A stretch of DNA of 64,000 nucleotides from Oikopleura dioica (Eukaryota > Chordata > Appendicularia > Copelata > Oikopleuridae), in the NCBI GenBank assembly GCA_907165135.1, contig OU015567.1:14017001-14081000 (forward strand). Direction: 5' to 3'. The notes beneath the pieces are model-generated. The model did no database searches. It saw nothing but the letters and a program-made list of their open reading frames with translations, and was not told the DNA's origin. The first letter of the stretch is position 1; every line of letters begins with the position of its first letter. This document shows, piece by piece, positions 11,709 to 22,600 of this stretch. A program made the translations under genes and the position numbers.

Positions 11709-12649
11709 ATGAAACTCTCAATAGAAATGAACCTCGAGGACTTGAAAATAAAGATAGAAAGTCAAAAGAAGAACGTTGCTACTTTCCAGAGAAAATATAA
11801 TGAAGCCACTGCAACCATCAAGAAAAAGACTCGGAGATTACAAAATTGAAAGGAATCATCGAATCGAGGGACCAAACCATCCAAAATCTAAGAAAAGAAG
11901 TTGAAGGCGAAGCGAAAATTGATATCAAGGAGGACAATAAAAAGGCGCTAGTTTTTCAAAAATCTCAGATCCAGCGGCTAGAGAAGCAGAAGGAAGAATT
12001 AGAAAAGCAGAAGACATCCAAGGACGTAATCATCAAAAATCAGCAGGAAGAAATACAAGAGCTCAAAAAAACTTTGGCCAATATTCGAGAAAATCTCAAG
12101 GGAACTCAAAATATTAATCGAAAGCTGAAAAAAGAGCTGAAAGACTCACCAGACCAAAACAAAATGCACGAAATGCAATCAGCTAACGATGCCCAGAAAA
12201 GCGCCCTAGAAACTCGAATTCGGGGGCTAGAGGAAGAACTGGAGAAAGATGGAGAAAAGCACTCTCTGTTAGAAGAAGAATTGAAAAAAGAAATACTCGA
12301 GATGAAAGACAACGAACGAAAGCAAACGAATGAAATCTCAGATCTCAAAACGAAACTTGAAGAAAAGAGCCAGGAGAAAAGCGACTTTTTGATGAAGCTA
12401 GTAAAATCAGAGTCAAAATCTAGGAGGGTTTTATCCCTAATCAACGACCAACTGAGGGAACTCAACAGCAAATCCGACAACCAAACTGCTGAACTCCAGC
12501 AATTGCGGAAACAGCTGGAAGAGCTCAAGACGGAGAATCAGACTCTTGCGGGGTTCTACCACAGCGAAAGAAAGGTATTTTAAACTGGATAATCGATGTA
12601 ACTTTCAATTTATTAGTTGCGTGCGAAGAATAAATCTGGTTATGTCTAA
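11709..12649 (+). CDS. coiled-coil protein, tandem copy A (frame broken once)
   Basis: Start ATG 11709, one 42-nt intron (12575-12616), and a short last exon ending LRAKNKSGYV at TAA 12647-12649. Apart from the ends the protein is Lys/Glu-rich heptad coiled coil (QRLEKQKEELEKQKT, LRKQLEELKTENQTLAGFY). It is a paralogue of copy B at 12963: the N-terminal motif QRK-NEATATIK, the NQTLAG motif and the intron position match. The frame shifts by one base at the A5 run 11823-11827. Adding one A restores alignment with copy B (DSEITKLK against NSEILKLK), so a lost base in the assembly or a young mutation is likely. Function unknown; it resembles generic myosin-tail or tropomyosin-like coils, without a head domain. 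Confidence 0.7.
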
Positions 12650-12962
12650 AATATTGACAAGGTCATCCCTGGAAAATATTCTGTTGAGAACTTCATCCTT
12701 TTCCCGTTCTTACATGCGGGTGCATTTGATAACTATCCTGAAATAAATAATTATCTGAAAGCATCATTTATGTCCCCTAGTCCTTCTTTGCAAGTTGTTA
12801 TCTCACTTAGATCAATCGGTGCGTGTGAGACCGTTTTACCATTATTTTTATCGAAAGAATCTCGTTTTCTTATTCCACTTCGAGAAAAAAAATCTCGTTT
12901 TTTGTCTGCTGCAATTTTCAGGAAAGATTTCATTTCGTAAGAACAGAGAAATTGACTTTTGA
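12650..12962 (-). pseudogene. duplicated fragment of the cPLA2 last exon
   Basis: On the minus strand, 12654-12740 aligns with the intact last exon of the cPLA2 gene at 14352-14443 (EREKDEVLNRIFSRDDLVNI against EREKDELLNTIFAKDDLVNI). It carries an in-frame stop before ERE and no upstream exons. The flanking intron sequence (CCTGAAATAAAT) is copied too. It is therefore a dead piece carried along when the coiled-coil gene was duplicated. The rest of this spacer shows no coding sequence. Confidence 0.7.
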
Positions 12963-14329
12963 ATGAAAACTTTGACAGAAATGAGCGTCGAGGAGTTAAA
13001 GCTCAAAATCAAAAACCAAAAAGAAAGCAATGCCACTATCCAGAGAAAGTTTAATGAAGCCACCGCAACCATCAAGACTAAGAATTCTGAAATTCTAAAG
13101 CTGAAATCTGAAATAAAATCGCACGGTGAAGAGTCGACATCCAAGGACGAAATCATCAAAAATCTTCAAGCTCAAATGAATGTGGAGACACGAAAACTAG
13201 ATGATATGGTAAAACTGCACGAAGATGGTAAACAAACCTTAATTCATCAGAATTTTCAAATCAAATGCCAGCAACAGAAATTTGAGATAGACGCTACAAG
13301 AAATCTGCACGAGATGGCCAAATTTCACGAAGGAAGACTAAAATCAAAAGACCAGATCATCAACAATTTTCAAGCCCAAATAAATATGGACAATAGAAAA
13401 ATGCATGAAATGATGAAAATCAGCGAAGATCGTAAAAAGGCGTTACTGCATGAGCAGTCTCAAGTTCAATGCCTAAAACAGCAACTCGAAAAAGATGGTC
13501 AAAAACAGTCTGGGGTAGAAGAAGAATTGAAAAAAGAAATAAACGAATTGAAAGATTCCTACTCCTTATTGCAGGAACATGTTCGGAATAAAGAGTTACA
13601 ACTTGCGAACGAAATCAGAAAACTGGAAGAAAAAGACAAGCTGATAATATTTATAACAGATGAAATCAAAGATCTCAGAAAAACTCATGACAGCCTGACT
13701 TCATTTGCCGAATTAAGGAAACAACTAGATGATGAAGATGCCAAAAGAAATATGAAAGAAATAATGAGGACTAACGAAGATCAGAAAAATTCTCTTGCTC
13801 GCCAAGAATCTCAGATACAGCGGCTCGAGAAACAGAAAATAGAGCTGGAAAAAGACATCTCCAAACACACCGAGCTTGAAGATGAATTGAAAAAAGAAAT
13901 AAACGAGATGAAGGATTCTTATGTCTTACTTCAAGAGCAAATGCGGGATCGAGAATTAGAAGATACGAACGTAATAACGGATCTAAAAGCGAAACTTGAA
14001 GTAAAAAGGCAGGAGAAAATTGACTTTGTGATGAAGCAAATGAAGTCAGAATCAAAAAGCAGACAAGTTCTCTCCCTAATAAATCACCAACTGAACGATT
14101 TCAACGGCAAATTCGACAGCCAAACTGCTGAACTCAAGGAAATCAACTGTAAATTCGACAAGCAAACAACAGAAATTCATGAATTATGCAAACAGATAGA
14201 GGAGCTCAAGATGGAGAATCAAACCCTTGCTGGGCTCTACCGCAGCGAAAAAAAGGTAGCATCGAAATTTCGTTGAAAGAAAATACATTTTTTATTTTTC
14301 AGCTTCGCCAGACATTAAAATCCGGCTAA
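12963..14329 (+). CDS. coiled-coil protein, tandem copy B
   Basis: Start ATG 12963. A long exon ends at 14255, an intron of 47 nt follows, and a nine-codon last exon (LRQTLKSG, TAA 14327-14329) closes it, for about 439 residues. Nearly the whole chain is heptad coiled coil, with internal repeats: the unit LKKEINE-KDSY-LLQE occurs twice, and HEM-KxxEDRKK blocks occur near residues 80-160. No signal peptide, globular domain or Cys cluster is visible, so a cytoskeletal or scaffolding rod is the most that can be said. It converges on cPLA2 with only 22 bases between the stops. Confidence 0.8.
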
Positions 14330-14351
14330 GAATACACAGTTATCTGCACAG

Positions 14352-17300
14352 TTAAATATTGACCAGGTCATCTTTAGCGAAAATCGTGTTGAGAAGTTCA
14401 TCTTTTTCCCGCTCTCGCATGCTGCTGCCCTCGATATCTTTCCTGAAATAAATCGCCATAAATAAAAATTAATCTGACAGCGTCGCTCATCAATCATTTT
14501 GATATAAAACTCGCGTTGGAAATAGAAAAAGAAACAAACCTGGAAATCGTGTGACGCGTTCTGAATCGTCGTCTTAGTTTAACAACGTCACTTATCACGT
14601 CTTTGACGAGTTCGATATTGTTAAGCACATTGTATTCCATCAAACTTTCCAAATTTTCAAAGGACTTTTTGTCTTCCTCCAGGGTTTTCAGTGATCTCAG
14701 AAAAGGACATATGCACTTGAAAAGGCACATAACAAGCAGATCATGTGTTCTATCTCGGCAGGTGACAAGGTTATCGGAACAATCTACAAGGGCGTCCCTT
14801 GCTCTAAAATTTCCACAGCTGCTTGAAATTTTAGCGCTATTTTCATATAAAAGTAATCGGGAAAGCTCAGTTTTTTATGAAAGAAACGAGAATGAGCTCT
14901 ACTGGAAAGCACTCAGAACTCTTTATTTTCTTCCAAAAACAGAGAATTTCATCCCTTCGAGATGAGCTCACGCCTTTGGTTACTTTCGAAAATACCACCC
15001 GCCGCCTGGAGAATGCACATGATCTTGCCCTAGAAACAGAACACCTTGTATACTAAAATAATCTGCTAAACCCTTATCATAAGTAAAGTTGAAAGTAGAA
15101 TACATATTTGATGGATTTTCGAAGATTGGGAAATCGCCACTTTTATCGCCTTCTTCTCGTTTTACTCCTGAATAAAATTGATTTTCTGCTTGAATCTGTG
15201 TCGATCTACCTGGTTTTGAATAATTTTTGAAGCTCTTATTTACAAGCATGAATAAAATAATAATCGGCGCGTTCATATTCACCTCATCTTTTATCAAATA
15301 AACCTCTTCCAGGGGCTTATTCGGGTCAATAACCGGAACGTGTGGAAATGGAATGTCATGTATTCTAGCCCACTTTTCAGCCAATCGAACTTGCTGCAGA
15401 GGATCGAAATTTTCCCCGGCAGGATCGTCAAGGCTTCGCGCAGAAAATTCAAAAGCGATGAAAATGTCCACTGCTCGCTGAGGTCTCAAAACTGGTGGAA
15501 ATGGGAGATTCATTGCTAGGCCACCATCGACGATATGGAGGACTTTTCGATCTGGAATCGGTTCGTCGAGAAGTTGGAACTCGCCTTCTTCTTGAACAAC
15601 AGGAATGTCGCTTGTAAACGGCGACAAGGGGTAGTTCTTCTCGATGTCCAAGCCTCTCATAAAGTTCAAAACCCGGGGCGCTCTGATCCCACGGTTCGAG
15701 AGAAACGAGCATCTATCATTGACAATTAAGCAGAATCTGTTGAAGAAGGAAAGTGACCCGTCGTCGCAAATGGAAGGACTTCGGCAGACGCTCTTCTCAC
15801 GACCAATTGTCAGACAATTGTTGTTTTCGTTTTGGCACTGAGCGAAGAAGCGATAAAAAAGGCTTGATAGATATGAAAGAACTTACATATTTTGGCTCGT
15901 CGATGTTGAGAACGCTCATTGATGGCCGCCTCTTATGCGAAGATCGCCTTCTTTCCCCTTCGATTCTAGGGCTTCCAGAAGGATTTCTTGACATTCTCTG
16001 CGACGGCCTCTTTTCGGGGAGTTCCAGTCGAGAGGACCTCTTTGCCGGCTCCGGTGTGTGAATTTCGCTGGCATTTGAAATCGATGATGACGAAAACCAC
16101 TTTGATACACTTTTCCCGGCTGACCAAATAGAGTTGATTGATTTTTTAAAAACGCCCTTGTTGTTCTGTTTCACTGGCAAAGTTCAGACTTATTTCGAAA
16201 CAAAATCAACAAATTCATCAACAAATTAATCATTAGTCAGAACCTTTCCCTGTCGATCTTCTCCTGGGCATATCTTCATCAGAGTTGGTGCCTACATTTT
16301 CTTCTTGAATAATTTGGTTCATTTCTTCCGTTTCTGACTCTTTCATTGCAGGAGACTTCGGATCAAGAACTCGATGAATCAAAATGCTAAAAGCCGATCC
16401 CCAGAGACCCTGAAGAAAGTGCAGCGGAAACTCTTCAAATTTCTGGACAATCGAGCCCATGAAAAACTCTGAACCAAAGTTTTCCGGCTTCATGAAGGTT
16501 CCATATTTAGGGACGCCGATTTCAAAAGGCGTGAATTCCACCCACTCGTGGTACTTGATTGCGCTTTCTTTTGGCTTGACCACGACAGCCACCATGATCG
16601 GAAGAGGGTTTTCGCCGGCGTCGCAATGTCGGGTCATATCGGATAGACGGGCTTTTAGATTGTGTTTTCCGAGGAGTGATTCGCCGATCATCGTGCCGAA
16701 GATGTCGGTAAAACTTACTGGTTGTCCGATTTTATGCTTTTCCCAGAGAGTTTTTACATATCCACGGAGCTTCTCAGGCGCAAGAAATTTCATTTTCGAA
16801 TTTTCGATTCGACCCTTGATTTCTTCATTCACAGATTTTGAGTTCAAAGAGCTTGAGTTGTAAAAAGTGGAAATATACCAGCCAGAGCCAGATAAACCCG
16901 CCGCATATGTGACTGTATCCAGTATTCCCGACGACTGCAGCGCATTCATCGCTCCAGCCATCCCTACCATCGCTCTGAAACCACCACCAGAACCGAGTAG
17001 GGCGATAGTTGGTGTGTGTCGGACGCTTTTTGGACCACGCTCACCGAGTAATTCTTGTAGCTTCAGTTTGACTCGTTCTTTTCTCTTACTTCGGAAATAT
17101 TTCTCTGAACCGCAAAGGGCGAGGGAATATCGTAAGTCTGGCGTATGGATTTCTTCAAACTAATTTCATTAAAAATGGATATTTCGGAGACTTACTTTGA
17201 AAGAAATATCGACTTCACTTGATTCGGAGAAATAAAATGTTCGTTTTTGATATTCTTTCGTTACTGCCAAATCCGACAGCTCAACAAAAATCCATTGTTT

Positions 17301-17731
17301 TGGGTAAAAATTGACATTGGCTAATTCAACTTTTCAATTTTCAACCCTAGCCTTGAATTCAAATCGTCGGTTGAGTAGTTCTTATCCATTATTGCAATTT
17401 CAATCTCCTCGTTGTCTTCCAAATCCTCGAATGGTGGAATTTTGAATAAAAGTTCTTCGTTAAATTTTGGCGATTTTTGGTTCGTAAAATATCGCGTTTT
17501 CTTCGTTGTTTTCGCTGCGAAAGGTACAGTGACGGATATGTATGGATCAGGCGTGTCGATAAAGTCGCTGATCATTCCTTTTGAAATTTTCCTTCCTTCA
17601 TGAACAAAGACGTAGAAATTCAACGGGTTCTTTTTCTTAACATCGAAGAAGGAAAACGGATCAGCCTTTTCTTTGGCGCTAGAATCCGCGGCGAATTTGA
17701 CCGAGTTGCCAAGCTTCTTTTTCAAAATCAT
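14352..17731 (-). CDS. cytosolic phospholipase A2 (group IV)
   Basis: Calcium-dependent lipase that releases fatty acid from sn-2 of membrane phospholipids. Exon 1 encodes a C2 domain (DFIDTPDPYISVTVPF). Next come LRYSLALCGSEKYFR and the catalytic core: the oxyanion segment LGSGGGFRAMVG and the nucleophile motif GLSGSGW, where vertebrates have GLSGSTW. A Ser/Arg-rich insertion (MSRNPSGSPR) follows, then the catalytic Asp in VDGGLAMNLPFP with LRPQRAVDIFIAFEFSAR. The C-terminal tail ESLMEYNVLNNIELVKDV matches the family end and lies beyond a ~370-nt intron, so the gene continues to TAA 14352-14354. The C2 part and the next part differ by one frame at 17331-17334; one more A would join them (EKVELANVNF). 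An open minus-strand stretch at 17760-17870 might be an upstream exon but does not join in frame. Confidence 0.9.
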
Positions 17732-18275
17732 CTCTCGCGTTTATGTTGTTTTCGATTAAAACTCTCTTACAGTGATTTCGCCAAATCAGAGTCAGCTCGG
17801 GTCGGCTTTGATCGACGAGACTAATCGCTTCTAATTTTGGTGACGCCAAAGGTCTTCCGGTCTGAAACAATTACAATCCTCTCTGTTCGATTTCGGGTTT
17901 TACAAAAGAGAAATTTCTTCCAGAAAACTCTTTTTCAAAAGAATTTATTCTTCAAATGAGAGTAATCCCTCGCGGGGGAGATCATTTTCCCGGCGAGTGT
18001 GCTTATATACTTTACTCTACGATAAAGATGCATTGTGTTTGGCAACTTCTGCGAGATTGAATAATTAATCATCTGTCAAGCTGTTTTTGTCAAATATTTC
18101 AGGCTTTTTCTCATTGAAAATTATTCAGGAATTAAAAATAGTTGATTCAAATTGATTTGATGTCTTCGTATTAAACTATCCTTTAGTCTAAAGGCTTTAG
18201 ATTAATATAGCATCTTTGGTCATTTTTACACTTTGAAGTCAGGTCGGGACTGGTTTCATTTTACTCATTTATTTT
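17732..18275. other. intergenic, cPLA2 upstream and kringle 3' end
   Basis: Contains the possible upstream cPLA2 exon mentioned there, an AT-rich region with a minus-strand TATA-like TATATAAG near 18004, and the minus-strand AATAAA of the kringle gene near 18267. Nothing else is seen. Confidence 0.4.
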
Positions 18276-19082
18276 TCAATAATCGCAGCTTGGAATATTA
18301 CAGTACTCCCATCTTTTTGAGCGATCCAATGTGTAACACCATGGCCCACCTGGCTCATCATCCGGGTTTAGACAGTAGTTAGTATCCACATATCTCTCGC
18401 CATATCTTTGTCGAACCATATTTTCACGCGTATGGCTGTGGGGTGTCTGTGAGTTCCATTTTTGGCATGAGCGTCCCGACTTAGTCACTTTTAATCTTCG
18501 AGAATTTATATCAGAAATCAAGAAGACAGAAAACAAGAAAGAAACTTATAAATTTAGAGGATTTCCTATATGATGTCCGGTGTAATAGCGCCCACGAGGA
18601 TCAATAGATGGTATGCAAGAAGCCAACTGAATGTCGCAGTGAAAATCCATCTTTTTCATTAAAGAAACAGACGTTGAAAACCTTCTGAATTCGATAATTG
18701 CGTCGTTGGGTTTCTGGACACTCAACAGAGACCCTGTAGCTGTAACCGTTTTATCTTCAAGAATACGAAATGACTTTGAATCGATGAGAATATCACAATT
18801 TGTCAAAGTTGCGGTGTAGTTCAGAATGTTCAGTTTTGCCTCCAATGTCATTTTCTCGCCTAAGCTATCTCCCCCTGAATTATAAACATATCAAATGGAC
18901 TCAGCTAAATTCTTACCAGAAACATGCAAGAAAATATCAGGTGTGCCTGACTGCTCATCAGAACTTCTTTGTGCTCTTGATCTTATTGACGCTGCAGTTA
19001 ACCGTATTATTTCTTTGTCTTCAAAGCCTCTTTTTGAAACAGAGAAAGTAAAAAACAAGTAAAATATTTTGAATCTCATCAT
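18276..19082 (-). CDS. secreted single-kringle protein
   Basis: The minus-strand start is ATG 19082 with a signal peptide (FKIFYLFFTFSVS). Exon 2 joins in phase (intron near 18895-18940) and encodes about 100 residues with four cysteines and no recognised fold. A complete kringle closes the protein: CIPSIDPRGRYYTGHH, then TKSGRSCQKWNSQTPHSH, NYCLNPDDEPGGPWCYT and RWEYCNIPSC, giving all six cysteines. The two kringle halves can only be joined by an intron at 18488-18565 that begins GA and ends AG; with it the spacing from GRYY to SG equals that of other kringles. Kringles bind proteins or lipids outside the cell; no protease domain is attached. Confidence 0.85.
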
Positions 19083-19697
19083 TTTAGATCTGAACTCGAA
19101 CTTCAAAGATGATGATGATGATACCGCATAATTATTTATGTTAGATAATAAAACTTTTGACACAAGTTAAAATTAAGTTTGTACGGCATTATTTTCTTGT
19201 CATTGTTCAGATGCGATTGCAGTTTCAATAAGCACAATCGTTGCAATTTCTAAGAAAAAAATATTTGCATCCTTGAACGCTGGTGCTCTTGGTTTGGGTG
19301 CAGCGTAATCACATAATGAGATGTCGGGCTTGGAAGACTTGCCAAGTTAAGTAACCGTGAGCTGGCTTCGATGAACCGCCCAAATCCGAATTACATGTCA
19401 TTATTTCCCGTAAGAAGTATCATTCCATTTTCCAACGCGATCAGTTTAAAAAGAAAACTATAAAAGTTTATTATTAATAAAAATGTACAGAGTGATGAGG
19501 TTTGAATTTACAGGACAATTACTGCAGATTTTTTTCTTTGTTCAAAGTTCCTTCTCGGAAACGGAGAATTTTCCAAAGCGGGAATGTGCAGATTTTTAAT
19601 CAGGTAGAGTTTTTTGTCATTCCAGCGCTTGTTGAAAACGCTGGATTCTTACTGCTGGTTTTATAAAATCATTTCTATGTACAGTCGACTTAGTTTC
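19083..19697. other. intergenic, 3' region of the lectin-CBM2 gene
   Basis: No coding exon seen. Minus-strand poly(A)-type words (ATTAATAATAAA) occur near 19465-19480, suiting the end of the lectin-CBM2 transcript. Confidence 0.4.
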
Positions 19698-22600
19698 CTA
19701 AAGTCGATCTTTTCGCTTGCTTCGTCGATTGTTGACTCTGATTCCAGCGCTGCCGCCGCGGACCTAAAATTCAAAATTATTATTTGTTGAAATTTTCAAA
19801 CGAGAAAACGCTGTCGGAAGCAGTACCGCTTATCATCGCGAAAAAGCTATCAATTTCCGCTGCGCTTCCTCTCTACCCAGCTACTTGCTAATTTAAATGT
19901 CGAATCGGTTTACTTACCCTGGTAACGGCCTCAAGCTCCGCCGCGAGGAATGCTTCCAAGTCTTCTGTCGTCCTCGTTCTTGCCTGCTCGCCAACAACTG
20001 CTCTGATGAATTCACTGGGTCCGCTCGACCGGGCGCCAGCGAATTGCCCGTTGAAGCAGTTGTGACGATTCTGGCGACCGCGGAAGGTCACCAACTCGGG
20101 GTACTCGTTCGTGTTCATGTTATCGGCTGAATTAATAATTCATTTTCGAGTCCTTATCTCGGCGAAAGAATGATAAAACAACAAATGCGGCTTCAAAGAG
20201 ATAAACACGTGCTGATGTTTTAAAGACGGGTCAATAAAAACAGCGAAAGTTTTTATCGAAAAACTGAAAAAATAAAAGAAGAATTCAAGTGTTTTAAAAG
20301 GGCGTAACGGGCCAGTTCCGTTTAACTTCTAATAACTGGTTGAACAACAGCAAGAACTAAAGAGGTAAGGGCAGAGGCACTTACTTTAAGAGTGAAAGGC
20401 TCTGAAAAAGAACTTACAGTGTGGTCCGAGGACAAAGCCCCTGAATAGGGAGAGTGTTCTCGACGTTGTTGCTCCCTATCCTAGGGTTAGGGTAAAGGCT
20501 CTAAGTAAGAGTAAGGATAGAGTAAGGGGCAGCAGGATAACCCCCTTCTACCTCATTGAAAAGGGTTCGTCTAAGGGAAATTGAGTCTTTTGAGCAACAA
20601 CAGCTTTTAAAATAAGCACTTCCACAAACATATAAAACGTTCCCCAAAACATTCTCAAGCCATTTAAAGTTTCTTAGAGAAACAACTTTGTTGCGCTGTC
20701 CCCAAACAAACATAGAGGTAATGCAACATGTGACATGTCACACGTTTCCTTATTCTCATGAGAATAGTGAACTGAGAATACAGTGCTTTTTGAAGACAAG
20801 TTTGAACGGAACTGAGATCGTTGGAAATCAAGAGAGTGATTTTCTGCTTATCGAATTTATGTTTACTCCAGCCTCGCGAATTTGGAGTACTTGGGCAAAC
20901 CACTTTGGGGAATGTGTATTAATCTTACCAATGAAAACAAAAGAGTTCTCGTCCTCGAGGTCGTTCTTCCAGAGTTTGTTTTGAATGAGGATCTCATTGT
21001 TATTCTGGTAGAAGTTGAAAAACTTGGCGTTCCAGAGCTGCAAATTCCCGCGATTGCGATTGCTGGAGAATCGGATCAGGATTGACCAGGAACCGTTTGC
21101 AAGTTCATCTTTTTTTCAGGCTTTTGCAAAGTCATCATTTTAAGGGGGAGGTCGACGAGAATCGGGATTTTTTCAACCAAAATTCCGGAAAAACTAGCTT
21201 TGAATGAAAAATTCTGATTGGTCAGGTGAGTAGGAAAGGGTTTGAAAAATACAGCGGCGAAAACTAGAAAAAATTTTGTCCAGAAAAAATGGGCGTAATC
21301 GTGTCTCAAAGTGGACCCCAAATCGCAATTTTGGCAATTTTGCGATTTTTTCGCTATTTTTTTATGCCACATTTGGTAATGAAGTGCACGAAATTCCTGC
21401 AAAAACTCGTGAAACTCGTTGCCGCTGTCTTCTAAATACCCTTCTGTTCTCACCTGATAAGTCAAAATATGTTTACAGAATCGGGCTTTTCGGGAAAATT
21501 GGTTTAAAAATTCCGATTCTCGTCGACCCGCCCCTTAACGGAGAAAAACAGCGTCGATTTTTAACCAATCAAAAATCCGTGTTTGGCCTACAAGCCAATC
21601 AGCGGCCGATAAATTTTAAAGGACGATGAAAAAGCCTTTCCTGGAATAGTGACTTTGGCGGCAAAGCCATAATTGACATGATGAGCACCAATTCTCCACG
21701 AATCAATGATCGAAAGTCTTGCTCCTTCTTGGCAATCAAGGGGCGCGGGACAACCCCGCGGAGGAACGTAAGGGTCAACGTTGAGGTTTGTCTCACATAC
21801 GTACTCTGACGCTTGTCGACCGCCCAGTGGCGCTTGAAGCTCCGAAATCACTGAATACTAATTAAAGCTTTTATTCAATGAGTTTTTATTCTACCTTTTG
21901 TGGCGTCGTATTCGCAGATGTATCCCATGCCAGCATTGTCGCGAACTCTGCCGGAAGACGTGCTGCTGCATTTCGCGTCGTTGTACACATTTCCTAATTA
22001 AAACGATTAAATTTGCACTTTATTCCACCCCGAGTTAAGAAACTGGGGGCGCAATTTTTCTTCAGTTTCTAAAGAACTTGAATTTCGCCCTCACCCTTCA
22101 TTCTTATGCATCTTTCTTCGCCAGTGGCGTCGTTTGGCTCTGGAACATCTTGGTTTGAGTGACGATCCCAGGGAGCATGGAGGACGTTATTTCCGTCGAT
22201 GTCTGTAAGAAGGCCGCCGGATTCAGTCATACCGAGCCAGAAGGCGTGATTGGCGCAGTTGGTCATTTGGACGAGTTTTTATGCTCTGAAGATTTTAGTT
22301 TATTTATGTCTTTGAAGTTATTAAGTTTTGAAAGTGGGGTTATAATCATATAATATTGAGAGGTTCACTTCATTTTTACAAAGGATCTGATCTTCAAACT
22401 TAAAAGCAAGTGCCCATCAAGGATAAAATGGCAAGAACATAACGGAAAAGTAATTATCACCCAGAAGTTTTAATCAATAATATTGTTGACTTTCCAAAAC
22501 AACGGTATTACAACCTCTTGGATGGAAAAACCAATTAGCACTGTTTTTGATAACATGATTCGAAGCAAAAAGAACTTATGTTCCTGATTAGTTTTTCATG

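Noticed and set aside
14603..14965. Forward 120-codon frame opposite the cPLA2 tail
   Set aside because: Antisense shadow of the cPLA2 C-terminal exon and its large intron.
14494..14965. A separate small helical gene downstream of cPLA2, perhaps in an operon
   Set aside because: The sequence ESLMEYNVLNNIELVKDV is the conserved C-terminus of cPLA2, so it belongs to that gene.
21076..21465. Long minus-strand open frame ending in the CBM2 region
   Set aside because: It runs through the TTAA MITE; only 20929-21108, in another frame, carries the CBM2 motifs.
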